From an uncultured Bacteroidota bacterium (lineage in GTDB: Bacteria > Bacteroidota > Bacteroidia > Chitinophagales > Chitinophagaceae): a stretch of DNA of 54,184 nt. Position 1 is the stretch's first letter. Each line of letters starts with the position of its first letter. The DNA lies in contig CAIUZK010000004.1 in NCBI GenBank assembly GCA_903903635.1, forward strand, positions 1 through 54,184. Reading direction: 5' to 3'. Shown piece by piece: positions 32,650 through 41,341 of this stretch. The notes under the pieces were generated by a model. That model saw only the letters and a program-made list of their open reading frames with translations. It ran no database searches and was not told the DNA's origin. Position numbers and translations under genes: made by a program.

Positions 32650-33816
32650 ATGGCAAAACAATTTGCATCAATTGCATTGACAATATTAGCAGGTATCACC
32701 ACTTTGGAATCAAGTGCACAAACAGGCACAAACATTAACGGGACAACTAATTTTTTTACTACAGCAGTGCCCTTCCTGAGGATTTCACCCGATGCACGTT
32801 CAGGGGCAATGGGAGATGCGGGTATTGCTTTAACATCCGACGCTAATGCGCAATACTGGAATGTTGCGAAAATACCATTTGGAGAAAAAAATTATGGCGT
32901 ATCCATGACTTATACCCCATGGCTGCATGATCTTGTTCCGGATATTTTCCTGGCCTACCTTTCAGGTTATGCCAAATTCGGCAAAAACAATGAACAGGCA
33001 ATAAGCGGCTCTATGCGTTATTTTTCTCTGGGAAATATAAATTATACCGACCAGTTGGGTAACTCGCAGGGAACAGGTAGTCCAAGGGAATTTTCCTTTG
33101 ACCTCGGGTACTCACGTAAACTTTCCGAATTTTTATCTACTGGTGTAACCATGAGATATATTCATTCAGCAATTGCATCGGGAGTAAGTTATACAGGAGC
33201 AAGTACCGACTACCGCCCGGGCAATGCAGTAAGCGCCGATGCCGGTGTATTTTATACTAAAAAGCATGACATTGATGGTGTAAAAAACACCGTATTCAGT
33301 TTTGGCGCTGTTGCAAGCAATCTGGGTTCTAAAATATCCTATAATTCAACAAGGAAAGATTTTATCCCGATGAATCTGGGTATTGGCGCTGCGTATACAA
33401 CACAGGTTGATGAGTACAACAAATTCACGGTTGCACTTGATCTTAATAAATTACTGGTTCCATTGTTGAATAGTGGTGATACTCAGTACTCTCTTGTAAA
33501 TGGTATTTTCAAATCATTCCAGACAGGCGATCAGATCAAGCAGATAGATGCGTCACTGGGTCTTGAATACTGGTATCAGAATACGATTGCTTTCCGTGCG
33601 GGTTATTTTTATGAAGATAAAGACAACGGCGACCGCCAGTATGTTACCTGCGGACTGGGAGTTAAGTACAACGTATTTCAGTTGAATGCTTCTTACCTTG
33701 TTCCTCAAGGGGCAGGAGTGACACGCAATCCTTTATCCAATACCTTAAGGTTCTCTCTATTGTTTGAATTTGATAAGATCGAGAAACCAGCAGGCGATGA
33801 TTCAAAAGACGATTAA
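32650..33816 (+). CDS. porV: T9SS outer membrane protein PorV
   Basis: A 388-residue FadL-like beta-barrel. The signal peptide ends at SSAQ. The N-terminal hatch signature PFLRISPDARSGAMGDAGIA is diagnostic for PorV/LptO, followed by NAQYWNVAKIPF and alternating strands ending TLRFSLLFEFDK with a charged tail. PorV carries cargo from the translocon SprA to the PorU sortase (attachment complex). The porU-porV order with gldJ opposite matches the arrangement in gliding Bacteroidota. A strong terminator follows. Confidence 0.94.
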   Translation: MAKQFASIALTILAGITTLESSAQTGTNINGTTNFFTTAVPFLRISPDARSGAMGDAGIALTSDANAQYWNVAKIPFGEKNYGVSMTYTPWLHDLVPDIFLAYLSGYAKFGKNNEQAISGSMRYFSLGNINYTDQLGNSQGTGSPREFSFDLGYSRKLSEFLSTGVTMRYIHSAIASGVSYTGASTDYRPGNAVSADAGVFYTKKHDIDGVKNTVFSFGAVASNLGSKISYNSTRKDFIPMNLGIGAAYTTQVDEYNKFTVALDLNKLLVPLLNSGDTQYSLVNGIFKSFQTGDQIKQIDASLGLEYWYQNTIAFRAGYFYEDKDNGDRQYVTCGLGVKYNVFQLNASYLVPQGAGVTRNPLSNTLRFSLLFEFDKIEKPAGDDSKDD

Positions 33817-33837
33817 TACTACTTAGGAATATTCCTT

Positions 33838-33866
33838 AATGCCCCGGTTAGCCGGGGCATTTTTAT
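33838..33866 (+). terminator. intrinsic terminator after porV
   Basis: A 10-bp perfect stem, AATGCCCCGG and CCGGGGCATT, has a TTAG loop and is followed by TTTATTT. It ends the porV transcript and overlaps the tail of the convergent pentapeptide gene region. Confidence 0.88.
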
Positions 33867-34445
33867 TTAATCATAGTCTATATCAATTTGGTATTTTGCC
33901 AGTAAACCCGCTAAACCCATGTAGGAAAACCGGGCGTTTTTCATCTTGTTCACTTCCGGATCAATGGTATAATTTGAGGCCGTGCGAAAGTCGGTTTTTT
34001 CCAGTACAGATCTGATAAAGTGGGCATCCTGCAGATCGCAGTCTTTAAATACGGCCATGGAAAGATCTGCTTCCTCAAAATCTGTGTCCTTAAGGGTGCA
34101 GCCATTAAAAACGGTTTTCTTCAATTTCTTTTTAAAGAAAGAAGCGTAGTCAAGATTACAGTTTTGAAAACTGACGAAGAACAGAAAATTATTGCTATGA
34201 CTGAAATTGACACCCATTAGTTTGCAATGGGTAAAAACGGCATTTTTGAGGCCCGTATTATCCAAAGCGGCCATTGAAAAATTACAGACATTAAATGAAC
34301 AATCAATAAAATCGGTGTTTTTCAAATTACACTTTGAGAAGTTGCAGTTGACAAATGTGCACTTGACAAACTCATAGCCAATAAGCGCCTTATCTGCATA
34401 ATCCAGGCTTTCAAATTTTACTCCTTCGTGAGTTAAACCATCCAT
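33867..34445 (-). CDS. pentapeptide-repeat protein
   Basis: A 192-residue cytoplasmic protein made almost entirely of A(N/D)LXX-type five-residue repeats, e.g. FVNCNFSKCNLKNTDFID, CNFSMAALDNTGLKNAVF and CTLKDTDFEEADLSMAVF. They fold as a right-handed quadrilateral beta helix. Phenylalanine and leucine occupy the central inward positions, with cysteine frequent at the turn. Members such as Qnr or MfpA mimic DNA and protect gyrase, but most have no known role, and nothing here marks it as Qnr. It is monocistronic. Confidence 0.88.
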   Translation of the reverse strand: MDGLTHEGVKFESLDYADKALIGYEFVKCTFVNCNFSKCNLKNTDFIDCSFNVCNFSMAALDNTGLKNAVFTHCKLMGVNFSHSNNFLFFVSFQNCNLDYASFFKKKLKKTVFNGCTLKDTDFEEADLSMAVFKDCDLQDAHFIRSVLEKTDFRTASNYTIDPEVNKMKNARFSYMGLAGLLAKYQIDIDYD

Positions 34446-34776
34446 AACTTATATCTGTATCGCGGAAAATTATAACACCGGAATCCGCATTTTGACAGAA
34501 CAAATTTAATTCAGATTATTCCATAAGTACAGATTATTTCAGAGCGCGCAGGAATACATTCTTACGTATTATTTCAATCACCACCAGTTGCAGTTGATCC
34601 TCGGTAGCAGCAGTAACATTGATAATGGAAAAGCCCTTCTTCCCGAATCCTCCCCATAATCAATTCATATTTTAGTCCTTCCGACTATGTCTGTTTTTAT
34701 TGTCTAAATGGTATAATTCATCGATTTCAAGTCGAACTAATACTTGAGATAGCAAAATGGCAAATAAAACAGTTTA
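34446..34776. other. gene-free stretch with a possible minus-strand gene remnant
   Basis: Between 34641 and 34534 the minus strand reads about 34 codons that look coding (KGFSIINVTAATEDQLQLVV, then IEIIRKNVFLRALK and a stop) with no start and a phase break upstream at the G-rich stretch. This may be the 3' end of a lost gene. The rest is AT-rich with nothing recognised. Confidence 0.3.
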
Positions 34777-35415
34777 TTAAACTCGTTTCAGCCAGCCGGT
34801 GATGCTCATGCGCTGGCGGTTGGCAATGGCTACTTCATGTTCTATCTGGTCGCTCTGGAAGAATACCGCTTTCTGTATTGTGGGCAGTATAGATGAGGTT
34901 GTTTCTTCATCTTCATGAATGATCAACTGGCCACCATCGGCTTCCACCCAATCGTCGTTGAGGTAGCCGATCATTGTGAATTTGCGGTTGTAATCATTTT
35001 TAAACTGATCGCGGTGTTTCAGATAACAGGCACCCTCTTCATATAGGGCGTAATGAAATTCACAATTATTTACACCGGTGTAGCAGGACTTGTTAAGATG
35101 ATCCATGAAAGTGCGCATCATATCCAGGAACTCCATTTCAAAAGTATTCTTCGACTTATTGTCAATCCAGCAGGTTCTGTCGCCTCTTATCTTCTGAGAC
35201 TTGTCTTTAACGGTATTATTGCCTATGCCTGCCATTACCATCCGGCTGTCGCGGCTCAGCCTGCGTATGTTTTGTTGCAGTCCTGCGGCAAGTGGCAGGC
35301 TTAAAAAAGATTCAGAAATGCCAATTCTGTTTGTAATAAACCCCTCAATCAACTCCTCAAATTTCGCTTTCATTTCTATCCGTTCAATCCTCAAGGTAGT
35401 CTTTAATACGCTCAT
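34777..35415 (-). CDS. 2OG-Fe(II) oxygenase, prolyl-4-hydroxylase-like
   Basis: An oxygenase of about 212 residues. The double-stranded beta-helix core carries the iron motif HRD (in YLKHRDQFKND), a distal histidine in SDQIEHEVAIA, and the 2-oxoglutarate arginine in NRQRMSITGW. LNDDWVEADGGQLIIH and FQSDQIEH are typical P4Hc strings. Bacterial P4H-like enzymes hydroxylate proteins such as EF-Tu or act on small molecules; the substrate here is unknown. The frame is open to 35562, but the extra N-terminal part is not conserved-looking. Starts at 35415 (MSVLKTTL) or 35373 (MKAKFEEL) are the likely ones. Confidence 0.85.
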   Translation of the reverse strand: MSVLKTTLRIERIEMKAKFEELIEGFITNRIGISESFLSLPLAAGLQQNIRRLSRDSRMVMAGIGNNTVKDKSQKIRGDRTCWIDNKSKNTFEMEFLDMMRTFMDHLNKSCYTGVNNCEFHYALYEEGACYLKHRDQFKNDYNRKFTMIGYLNDDWVEADGGQLIIHEDEETTSSILPTIQKAVFFQSDQIEHEVAIANRQRMSITGWLKRV

Positions 35416-35570
35416 ATACACATAAATAGAATAATTAGTATGTGTAAAATGGCTATTTTCAAATAATAAAAGCAGGAAATCCCGGATTTTGAGCGATGAT
35501 TGGGAGCGATAAAAATGCATAGTCTCCCGACACCATGCAGGCAGCGCCAAACAAAATGGCATAAAAAAAA

Positions 35571-35597
35571 CAGGAAAATTTTCATTCCCTGCTTTTT
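35571..35597 (-). terminator. terminator after the small basic secreted protein gene
   Basis: On the minus strand CAGGGAA and TTTCCTG pair (7 bp, one wobble) around TGAAAAT and are followed by eight T residues. It lies about 20 nt past the stop at 35619. Confidence 0.65.
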
Positions 35598-35618
35598 TTC
35601 AACAAAATATCTACTGAG

Positions 35619-35915
35619 TTATTTACCGGATTTTGCCCGCAACTTACTTTTTTCCTCCTTTATCTGCTTCAGCTTTTTGTCATCGGCCGATGGATTGGGA
35701 GATACCGTAATGTGCTTTTTCACTTTCGCAGACCTTGAAACTGTATGCTTTTTTATACGTTCAGGTTTTACATTTTTGCTTTTAGTAATTACAGCATCTG
35801 GCTTTCTGTCAGGAGTTACCTTGTTTTGCGCATTCAAAGCCAATGGTGCAACCACTAACAATAAGAACGCCCAAAAAGTTACTGCCTTAGTTGCCGGTGA
35901 TAACGATCTTTTCAT
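35619..35915 (-). CDS. small basic secreted protein
   Basis: About 98 residues. A signal peptide (KAVTFWAFLLLVVAPLALNA) is followed by a very basic, lysine-rich mature part (NKVTPDRKPDAV, then KPERIKKHTVSRSAKVKKH) with no globular domain. The ATG at 35915 lies inside the 3' end of the upstream T9SS cargo gene (29-base overlap), so the two are probably co-transcribed and translationally coupled. It could be a chaperone or binding partner of that cargo. A start at 35939 is possible but would overlap more. Function unknown. Confidence 0.6.
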   Translation of the reverse strand: MKRSLSPATKAVTFWAFLLLVVAPLALNAQNKVTPDRKPDAVITKSKNVKPERIKKHTVSRSAKVKKHITVSPNPSADDKKLKQIKEEKSKLRAKSGK

Positions 35916-37782
35916 TCCTGATATTGTTCCTGGTACCAATGATATTTAATGAATAGATACCCTTTGCAAGGTTGCCTTTATTGAAAGAGAACGTATTTTC
36001 ACCACTTTCAACAATACCATTGTACAACTCAACAACAGTGCGGCCTTCCATATCAGTGATATTGATGGTGACATTCTGGCGCTCAGGCACATCGAATTTC
36101 ACTGTGTAACGGTCAACAATAGGATTAGGATAAACCTGGGAAGTAACCTGCTCTGAAGCCACCGTGGGTACATCAACATTTTTAGGGCCTATTTTGGCTA
36201 TCCACTGATTCCAGTAATGACCTGCCCCGCTATACATTCCGGCCATCCATAATGAAGCAGCCGGATCACCAAAACGTTTACACAGGCCGGTATAATCTCC
36301 CCACCTCTCATCGGGACCAGCGCCAGTATTAATGTTGGCAATACCTGCTTTTACTACAACCGGGGCCGATAAAGCACCTGTTTGGTCAACAGCTAAAACA
36401 CATGCCCTGGGATAAATGGTTGGGCTAGTCTCATGGAAAGCAATAACAACTGAGTTGTCGACCGAATCATTAACAGCAGAAGCAATGGCCGGATAACAAT
36501 AATCGCTTGTACCTGCATTGCCAATATTTTTAATTCCGGTAGCCAATGTTTTTGTATCCATCCGGCAATACCTGAAACCGCAATAGCCACTACCTACGTC
36601 CATGTTGTGAACAAAATGTATGGTATGCTTGAGATAAAATGCATCCAATACCCTGCAATCGCCGGTATTAAGTGTAATACCAGTTCCAGGCTGTGGGGCG
36701 TTACCGGCAGGACTATAAGAAGTAATAGGAACAGAGTAGGTGTTTAATACCGGTGCAGGTGTACCTCCGATCTTATTGGTAATATTGTAAAACTGATAAT
36801 TGGTAGCGCCTCCTGAATAAGTTAAAGAAGAAACAGCGAGAATACCCGGACCATAACTGCCAACCTGGCCATAACCCGCAGGGCAAATGGTAAATGCATT
36901 GGCAATACCTGAATAAACATGAGTTAGCGGTGTAGTTCCGGCATAACAAGGATTTTTCTGGATCTGCATTATAACAGATTGGTCGAAAGTATTACCAGAT
37001 GCTTCGTTGAACAAGTTACCTGTGACAAAAACCTCATCGGTTGAAACTGCCATTTTAGGATAATCCCACCAATCCCCAGCGGATAGTGGGTCTCCTGTAA
37101 ACTTATAGAAATACCATCCATTGGAAGGATTACTTGTTTTGGAAAACCCTAATATGATTTTAGAATGTGATGATATCATATCACAAACCTGGGAATAGAA
37201 AATAAATCTCCGGGAAGTATTATCCCAGATAACCTTAGGGTCGCACATAGCATTGGTCAATGTACCGTCACCAATCAGATTATATATTTGCCTGGTGTAA
37301 TAATTAGTACCAGTGGCAGTATAGTAACCCACCTGAGAATTGATAAAAGCCACAATTGTATCCTTATCGGAAATGGCAATTGTATTATCAAGTGGAGTGT
37401 AATTAGCACTATTATCCTGTCCGGCAAAATTGACACCCAAAACAGGAGACTTTGGAACCGCAGTTGTTTTTTCGCGGGGAGTTTCCGGTATACCATTCAG
37501 CATAGCGGCTTGCCTGAGTTTAGCTTTTTCTGCTTTTATTTTTTCAAGCACTTCATTATCCTCGCCTTCATTCTTAGATACCTTGTACAGTAACGGTTTC
37601 CAGTTTGCATCATCGGAAGGAGGGTTGCGAAAACCAATAAATTCGGCCTGAACTGATATGGGTTTAATACCTGAAGCTTCTTTTACCATTAAATAGTCTG
37701 CATCAATCTCTATCTTCTCGGTTTGAGCCTTGCTCGTAAATCCACAAACTGTTGTAAGGAAAATGATCAATATTTTTCTCAT
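35887..37782 (-). CDS. secreted T9SS cargo protein
   Basis: About 631 residues. The signal peptide RKILIIFLTTVCGFTSKAQ is followed by a large domain with beta-propeller-like features (SQVGYYTATGTNYYTRQIYN, KVIWDNTSRRFIFYSQVCD, GDWWDYPKMAVSTDEVFVTG) and a clear type A T9SS sorting domain (QVYPNPIVDRYTVKF, then ITDMEGRTVVELYNG and LAKGIYSLNIIGT, ending NEKIVITGN). The frame opens at 37803, but a perfect -7 element at 37801-37808 excludes that start. It may be a surface enzyme or adhesin; no catalytic motif was recognised. A small basic secreted protein gene overlaps its end. Confidence 0.82.
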   Translation of the reverse strand: MRKILIIFLTTVCGFTSKAQTEKIEIDADYLMVKEASGIKPISVQAEFIGFRNPPSDDANWKPLLYKVSKNEGEDNEVLEKIKAEKAKLRQAAMLNGIPETPREKTTAVPKSPVLGVNFAGQDNSANYTPLDNTIAISDKDTIVAFINSQVGYYTATGTNYYTRQIYNLIGDGTLTNAMCDPKVIWDNTSRRFIFYSQVCDMISSHSKIILGFSKTSNPSNGWYFYKFTGDPLSAGDWWDYPKMAVSTDEVFVTGNLFNEASGNTFDQSVIMQIQKNPCYAGTTPLTHVYSGIANAFTICPAGYGQVGSYGPGILAVSSLTYSGGATNYQFYNITNKIGGTPAPVLNTYSVPITSYSPAGNAPQPGTGITLNTGDCRVLDAFYLKHTIHFVHNMDVGSGYCGFRYCRMDTKTLATGIKNIGNAGTSDYCYPAIASAVNDSVDNSVVIAFHETSPTIYPRACVLAVDQTGALSAPVVVKAGIANINTGAGPDERWGDYTGLCKRFGDPAASLWMAGMYSGAGHYWNQWIAKIGPKNVDVPTVASEQVTSQVYPNPIVDRYTVKFDVPERQNVTINITDMEGRTVVELYNGIVESGENTFSFNKGNLAKGIYSLNIIGTRNNIRNEKIVITGN

Positions 37783-37800
37783 CGAATGAAATGCTTTGCG

Positions 37801-37808
37801 CAAATTTA
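37801..37808 (-). promoter_or_regulatory. -7 promoter element deciding a start
   Basis: The minus strand reads TAAATTTG, exact TAnnTTTG. It covers the alternative start codon at 37803 and gives a 12-nt leader to the ATG at 37782. Confidence 0.55.
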
Positions 37809-37948
37809 ATATTTTATTAAGGTATAGACAAATTGCTATTAATGTACTATCAAGCGGAATTTACGACTAAACTCTCCTTTTTTGCGGTGAATCCGTAATA
37901 CAGTAAAGAGTATAGCAATAAGTATGCCGATTTATTTGCAAACACAAA

Positions 37949-37983
37949 AAATGGCTAAACATTTATAAAATATTTAGCCATTT
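37949..37983 (-). terminator. terminator after the ferritin-like operon
   Basis: An 11-bp perfect stem, AAATGGCTAAA and TTTAGCCATTT, with a 13-nt loop is followed on the minus strand by a T-tract. It lies 20 nt past the stop at 38003. Confidence 0.75.
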
Positions 37984-38002
37984 AAAATGTTATATTTCCC
38001 TG

Positions 38003-38914
38003 TTAAGGAACGATAAAAGGATTGAGTAAATTGATAATTGCTGTTTGAGACAATGGTTCATCGAAAGCGGCTGTGGCCGATAACGTAGGAATTGTGCCGG
38101 TAACACCTGCCATTGAATCAATTGGTCCGATCAATTGTTGTGTGTTTTCTTCTCCATTATAGAAAGGCTGCAACACATTATTGCTACCGCTAACCGAAGA
38201 GGTTGGTGCAATATTGTTATTGATCCATGGAGCAGGAGTTTCAGTAGCGCCCAAATTCCTTCTCAGCAGCCTGATATATGCAGCATGACGACCTTCGGTA
38301 GCCAGAATCTGCTGAACCTGAGCAAATAACGGATTGCCGGAGTAGTCGGGCAACTGACCCAACAAAGCCCTGATATGGGTATCTTCAAAAGTCTGAGCAG
38401 TAATCAGAAAGGTAGTGTAATCATTAAAAACATTGGCGAATACCGGTCCATAAGTAGTGCTTGAGGAACCGGTAAAGTCGTATGCCTTGGGTATATAAGG
38501 CGGACTGCTGGTAAGATCGGTATAATAATTAGGTGTAAAAGGCACGCCTCCCAAAGCAGTAATAGTTTTGATCAGGAAAGCAACGTGTGCTTTTTCGTGG
38601 GCTTCGATAGCCAGAAACCCGGCCTGGTCGGCTGCGGGGATCAGGGTGCGTGGCGGAAGAGAAGCAACATTGTTGGCAATATGGTAGAAATTATATTCGA
38701 AGTACTCCAGCTCCAATGCAAAATTAAGTGCATCAACCACCGTGGTACTGGTTTTTCCATATGCTTTTTTGAACAGGGAGCCAATAGCCAGTGGCAATGC
38801 GGCAACTGCTACTTTGGCGCCAAAGCTTTTCAATATATGACGCCGATCGCTCAGTTTTTCGTAAACCTCAGGATCAGTCTTTTCAATTTCGCTAAGTATA
38901 TGTCTAAAGTCCAT
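38003..38914 (-). CDS. ferritin-like domain protein, second of a pair
   Basis: A 303-residue protein with a four-helix ferritin-like domain. ALNFALELEYFEYNFYHIAN and AIEAHEKAHVAFLIKTIT supply E and ExxH metal ligands, and AQTFEDTHIRALLGQL and ILATEGRHAAYIRLLRR supply the second pair, as in the desiccation-related Ferritin_2 family. Before it lies RRHILKSFGAKVAVAALPLA, a twin-arginine-like export signal set back by 24 residues. It follows a paralogous gene after 12 bp, so the two form an operon. The likely place is the periplasm or envelope; substrate unknown. Confidence 0.85.
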   Translation of the reverse strand: MDFRHILSEIEKTDPEVYEKLSDRRHILKSFGAKVAVAALPLAIGSLFKKAYGKTSTTVVDALNFALELEYFEYNFYHIANNVASLPPRTLIPAADQAGFLAIEAHEKAHVAFLIKTITALGGVPFTPNYYTDLTSSPPYIPKAYDFTGSSSTTYGPVFANVFNDYTTFLITAQTFEDTHIRALLGQLPDYSGNPLFAQVQQILATEGRHAAYIRLLRRNLGATETPAPWINNNIAPTSSVSGSNNVLQPFYNGEENTQQLIGPIDSMAGVTGTIPTLSATAAFDEPLSQTAIINLLNPFIVP

Positions 38915-38926
38915 GATTTTTAATTG

Positions 38927-39625
38927 CTAGTTAGGTAAGTTGCTTGAATCGAATCTGCTGGTCAGGAACTGCTGTGCAGATGCCAGCACACTGGCAGGAG
39001 AGCCTGTAATACTTAAACCAGTTATAGAATCAACAACAGTTGAGTCTGTGAAAGAATTATGAGAAAGCGCATCACGGAAATAGGCCGAATGGCGGGCTTC
39101 TACAGAAACCATTTTAGTGAAAGACTGAGCATAGCTATAATTGGTAAACAGACCTGCAGCCGCATTAAAACCAGCTATAACTATATCTTCCAGTGTAGCG
39201 GCATTAGTTAAAACGCTGGTACGGTCTGCAAAATTGACTGTAGAAAAATTGGGCACTACCGCGGTAATGGCATTTTTACCCAGCAGCCCCTGAAGGTACT
39301 CTTTATGGGCAATTTCCTGATCTCTTACATCAATCAGAGCAAGCAACTCAAGATGGCTGATACCATAATACTGTGATGAAACAGCCGCAGCCTGCGTGTA
39401 GAAAGCAGCCTCCAGTTGTTCGAGGACATAGAGAAAATTAAGCAGGGCAGTATCTCCGCTGCCAATGTAGATATTGGTAGGAGCAGACCGTGGATGGCAT
39501 GCCGCCAATAATACCCCTGTTCCGGCAATCCCACCAGCCAACTTAAAAAAATGCCGTCTTGAAGGATCTTTTACCTTATCCAGTACTTCCACCTCGTTGA
39601 CAACGGGTGATTTCAGTATTTCCAT
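38927..39625 (-). CDS. ferritin-like domain protein, first of a pair
   Basis: A 232-residue protein. Residues 23-44 carry a Tat-like signal, SRRHFFKLAGGIAGTGVLLA, followed by AACHP, which could be a lipobox. The ferritin-like domain has LNFLYVLEQLEAAFYTQAAA and ALIDVRDQEIAHKEYLQGLL, then VSVEARHSAYFRDAL, giving the E/ExxH ligand pattern of Ferritin_2. It precedes a longer paralogue by 12 bp. Such pairs are common in Bacteroidota and are thought to act in stress or desiccation tolerance, though no reaction is established. A palindrome upstream may regulate the operon. Confidence 0.85.
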   Translation of the reverse strand: MEILKSPVVNEVEVLDKVKDPSRRHFFKLAGGIAGTGVLLAACHPRSAPTNIYIGSGDTALLNFLYVLEQLEAAFYTQAAAVSSQYYGISHLELLALIDVRDQEIAHKEYLQGLLGKNAITAVVPNFSTVNFADRTSVLTNAATLEDIVIAGFNAAAGLFTNYSYAQSFTKMVSVEARHSAYFRDALSHNSFTDSTVVDSITGLSITGSPASVLASAQQFLTSRFDSSNLPN

Positions 39626-39993
39626 ACGCTTTAATTAATAGTTTTCAGACCACTGTGGTCCGGTTAGTTCAGAATACAATTTTGCCAACCAGCGTTAAAA
39701 TTAAAAAAACCAAACTTGAAAGCAACATAAACTTTGAGCTTTAAGCAATTTTTTTTAACTAAAAAGCTGCATCATCTGCAAAACCTGTAAGTTATAAAGT
39801 TATTCAGAATAATTTGATGAAGGAAATATTAACCCAAAAAAAGTGATTTTCTTTCTGCATTTGGGGTATTTAGGGAAATTAATGCCTTTATATGAACCTT
39901 TTTAAGAGGCGACAGCGCCATATACGATATATGTTACTATACGATCATCTTCTGATTTGATCCTATTTCAGGTATTTGCCCGGTTGCTAAACG
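39626..39993. promoter_or_regulatory. intergenic region with two palindromes
   Basis: A perfect 13-bp palindrome GACCAC-T-GTGGTC lies at 39648-39660, 23 bp upstream of the ferritin-like operon, a good operator position. A second one, CATATA-CGA-TATATG, lies at 39919-39933. No gene and no clear -7 element was seen in the remaining AT-rich sequence. Confidence 0.45.
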
Positions 39994-40152
39994 CTAACGG
40001 CCATACCAATGATGCCTTGCCTTGTAGGTACCATTAAGGTCCATACCGCATCCGCAGTCCTTTTTAAACATTTTACAGCCATCAGCCACCATGACAGCCA
40101 AAAGTATTACCACGATATAAAAAGCGCTGGTTCCTGATTTTGTTCGTTTCAT
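39994..40152 (-). CDS. small lipoprotein
   Basis: About 52 residues from MKRTKSGTS: a lipoprotein signal (FYIVVILLAVMVADGC) with the lipidated cysteine at residue 26 and a short mature part containing KKDCGCGMDLNG. The frame is open to 40203, but that longer form would overlap the divergent glycosyltransferase gene and lacks a signal at its start. Function unknown; its size resembles small outer-membrane lipoproteins often found near envelope genes. Confidence 0.55.
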   Translation of the reverse strand: MKRTKSGTSAFYIVVILLAVMVADGCKMFKKDCGCGMDLNGTYKARHHWYGR

Positions 40153-40158
40153 AAAATA

Positions 40159-40166
40159 TACTTTTG
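40159..40166 (+). promoter_or_regulatory. -7 promoter element of the glycosyltransferase gene
   Basis: TACTTTTG is an exact TAnnTTTG match, 14 bases before the TTG start codon at 40180. It supports that unusual start with a leader of only about 7 nt. Confidence 0.5.
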
Positions 40167-40179
40167 TAAAAATAAGAAT

Positions 40180-41283
40180 TTGGTTACTAAAAAACCTAAA
40201 CATATTTTAATAGCCCCTCTCGATTGGGGATTAGGGCATACTACCCGCTGCATTCCTCTGATAGAATACCTGTCCGGGCAAGGGCACAAGGTGATTGTTG
40301 CCGGAAACGAAGCGCAAAGGTCTTACCTGGAGCAAAGTTGCGTTCAGGCTGAACTAATACACCTTGAAGGATACAATATAACCTACTCAAAATGGAACAA
40401 ATGGGCGCAGATGGGCCTAATGACCCAGGCGCCAGACGTGCTGAAAGCTATTAAAGCTGAGCATAGATGGCTGGAAAAATTGTGTAAGGAAAGGAAAATA
40501 GACGGAATTATTTCTGATAACCGATATGGCCTGCATCACGATACAATTCCCAATGTGATAATAACACACCAGTTGCAGATAAAAACCGGTATGGGGCTTG
40601 TGGCTGACAGGAGTGTGCAGAAAATACATTACAGTCTGCTTAACCGTTTTGGAGCAATTTGGGTAGCAGATGTTGAGGGCCGGGAAAATCTGGCCGGTAC
40701 ACTTGCTCACACCACCCCATTGCCCGCGCATACCAGTTATATAGGTTGGCTATCCCGATTTGCCAATAATATATTGCCAGAGAAAAGTAATGAAATAACC
40801 GGCCCTGTTCTTTTCCTGATCTCGGGGCCTGAACCTGCAAGAAGTGAGTTATCCTCGCTACTGTGGCATGAAGCCCTCAAATATAAGGGTGAAGTGATTT
40901 TTGCAGAAGGCAGTGATCTTGCTAAAAATCCGGAGATTGTGCCTCCTCATATTACCTACCATAAAAGACTGAGCGGTGAAATGGCCGGACAAGCTATAAA
41001 AAGCGCCGGACTTGTAATTTGCCGGAGTGGTTACTCAACCATTATGGACCTTGTCGCCCTGCAAAAGAAAGCAATACTCATACCCACCCCCGGACAAACC
41101 GAGCAGGAATACCTTGGCCACTTGCTTCATGACAAGGGCATATTTTTTAGCGTGATGCAAAATAATTTCAACCTGGGCAAGGCAATTAATTCAGTCCGCA
41201 AATTCCCATTTCATTCTTTGGCTAAGGAGGGGAGTTTTTCATTGTTCAGGCAGGTTGCCGATAAATGGATCAATTCGCTTTAA
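40180..41283 (+). CDS. glycosyltransferase with GT28/MurG-like fold
   Basis: A 367-residue GT-B enzyme. The N-terminus KHILIAPLDWGLGHTTRCIP has the glycine-rich acceptor loop with GHTTR, and the C-terminal half has the nucleotide-sugar site: ISGPEPARSEL, ICRSGYSTIMDL and LIPTPGQTEQEYLGHLL. These follow the GT28 pattern shared by MurG and related UDP-GlcNAc-type transferases, but the protein is not MurG itself. No ATG is available near the start. TTG at 40180 is used, supported by the -7 element. Donor and acceptor are unknown; cell-surface glycan work is likely. Confidence 0.85.
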   Translation: MVTKKPKHILIAPLDWGLGHTTRCIPLIEYLSGQGHKVIVAGNEAQRSYLEQSCVQAELIHLEGYNITYSKWNKWAQMGLMTQAPDVLKAIKAEHRWLEKLCKERKIDGIISDNRYGLHHDTIPNVIITHQLQIKTGMGLVADRSVQKIHYSLLNRFGAIWVADVEGRENLAGTLAHTTPLPAHTSYIGWLSRFANNILPEKSNEITGPVLFLISGPEPARSELSSLLWHEALKYKGEVIFAEGSDLAKNPEIVPPHITYHKRLSGEMAGQAIKSAGLVICRSGYSTIMDLVALQKKAILIPTPGQTEQEYLGHLLHDKGIFFSVMQNNFNLGKAINSVRKFPFHSLAKEGSFSLFRQVADKWINSL

Positions 41284-41341
41284 TAAAAAACAAACGGGCC
41301 ACCAAAAGGCAGCCCGGTCTATATTTTCTTACAAAGCATTA

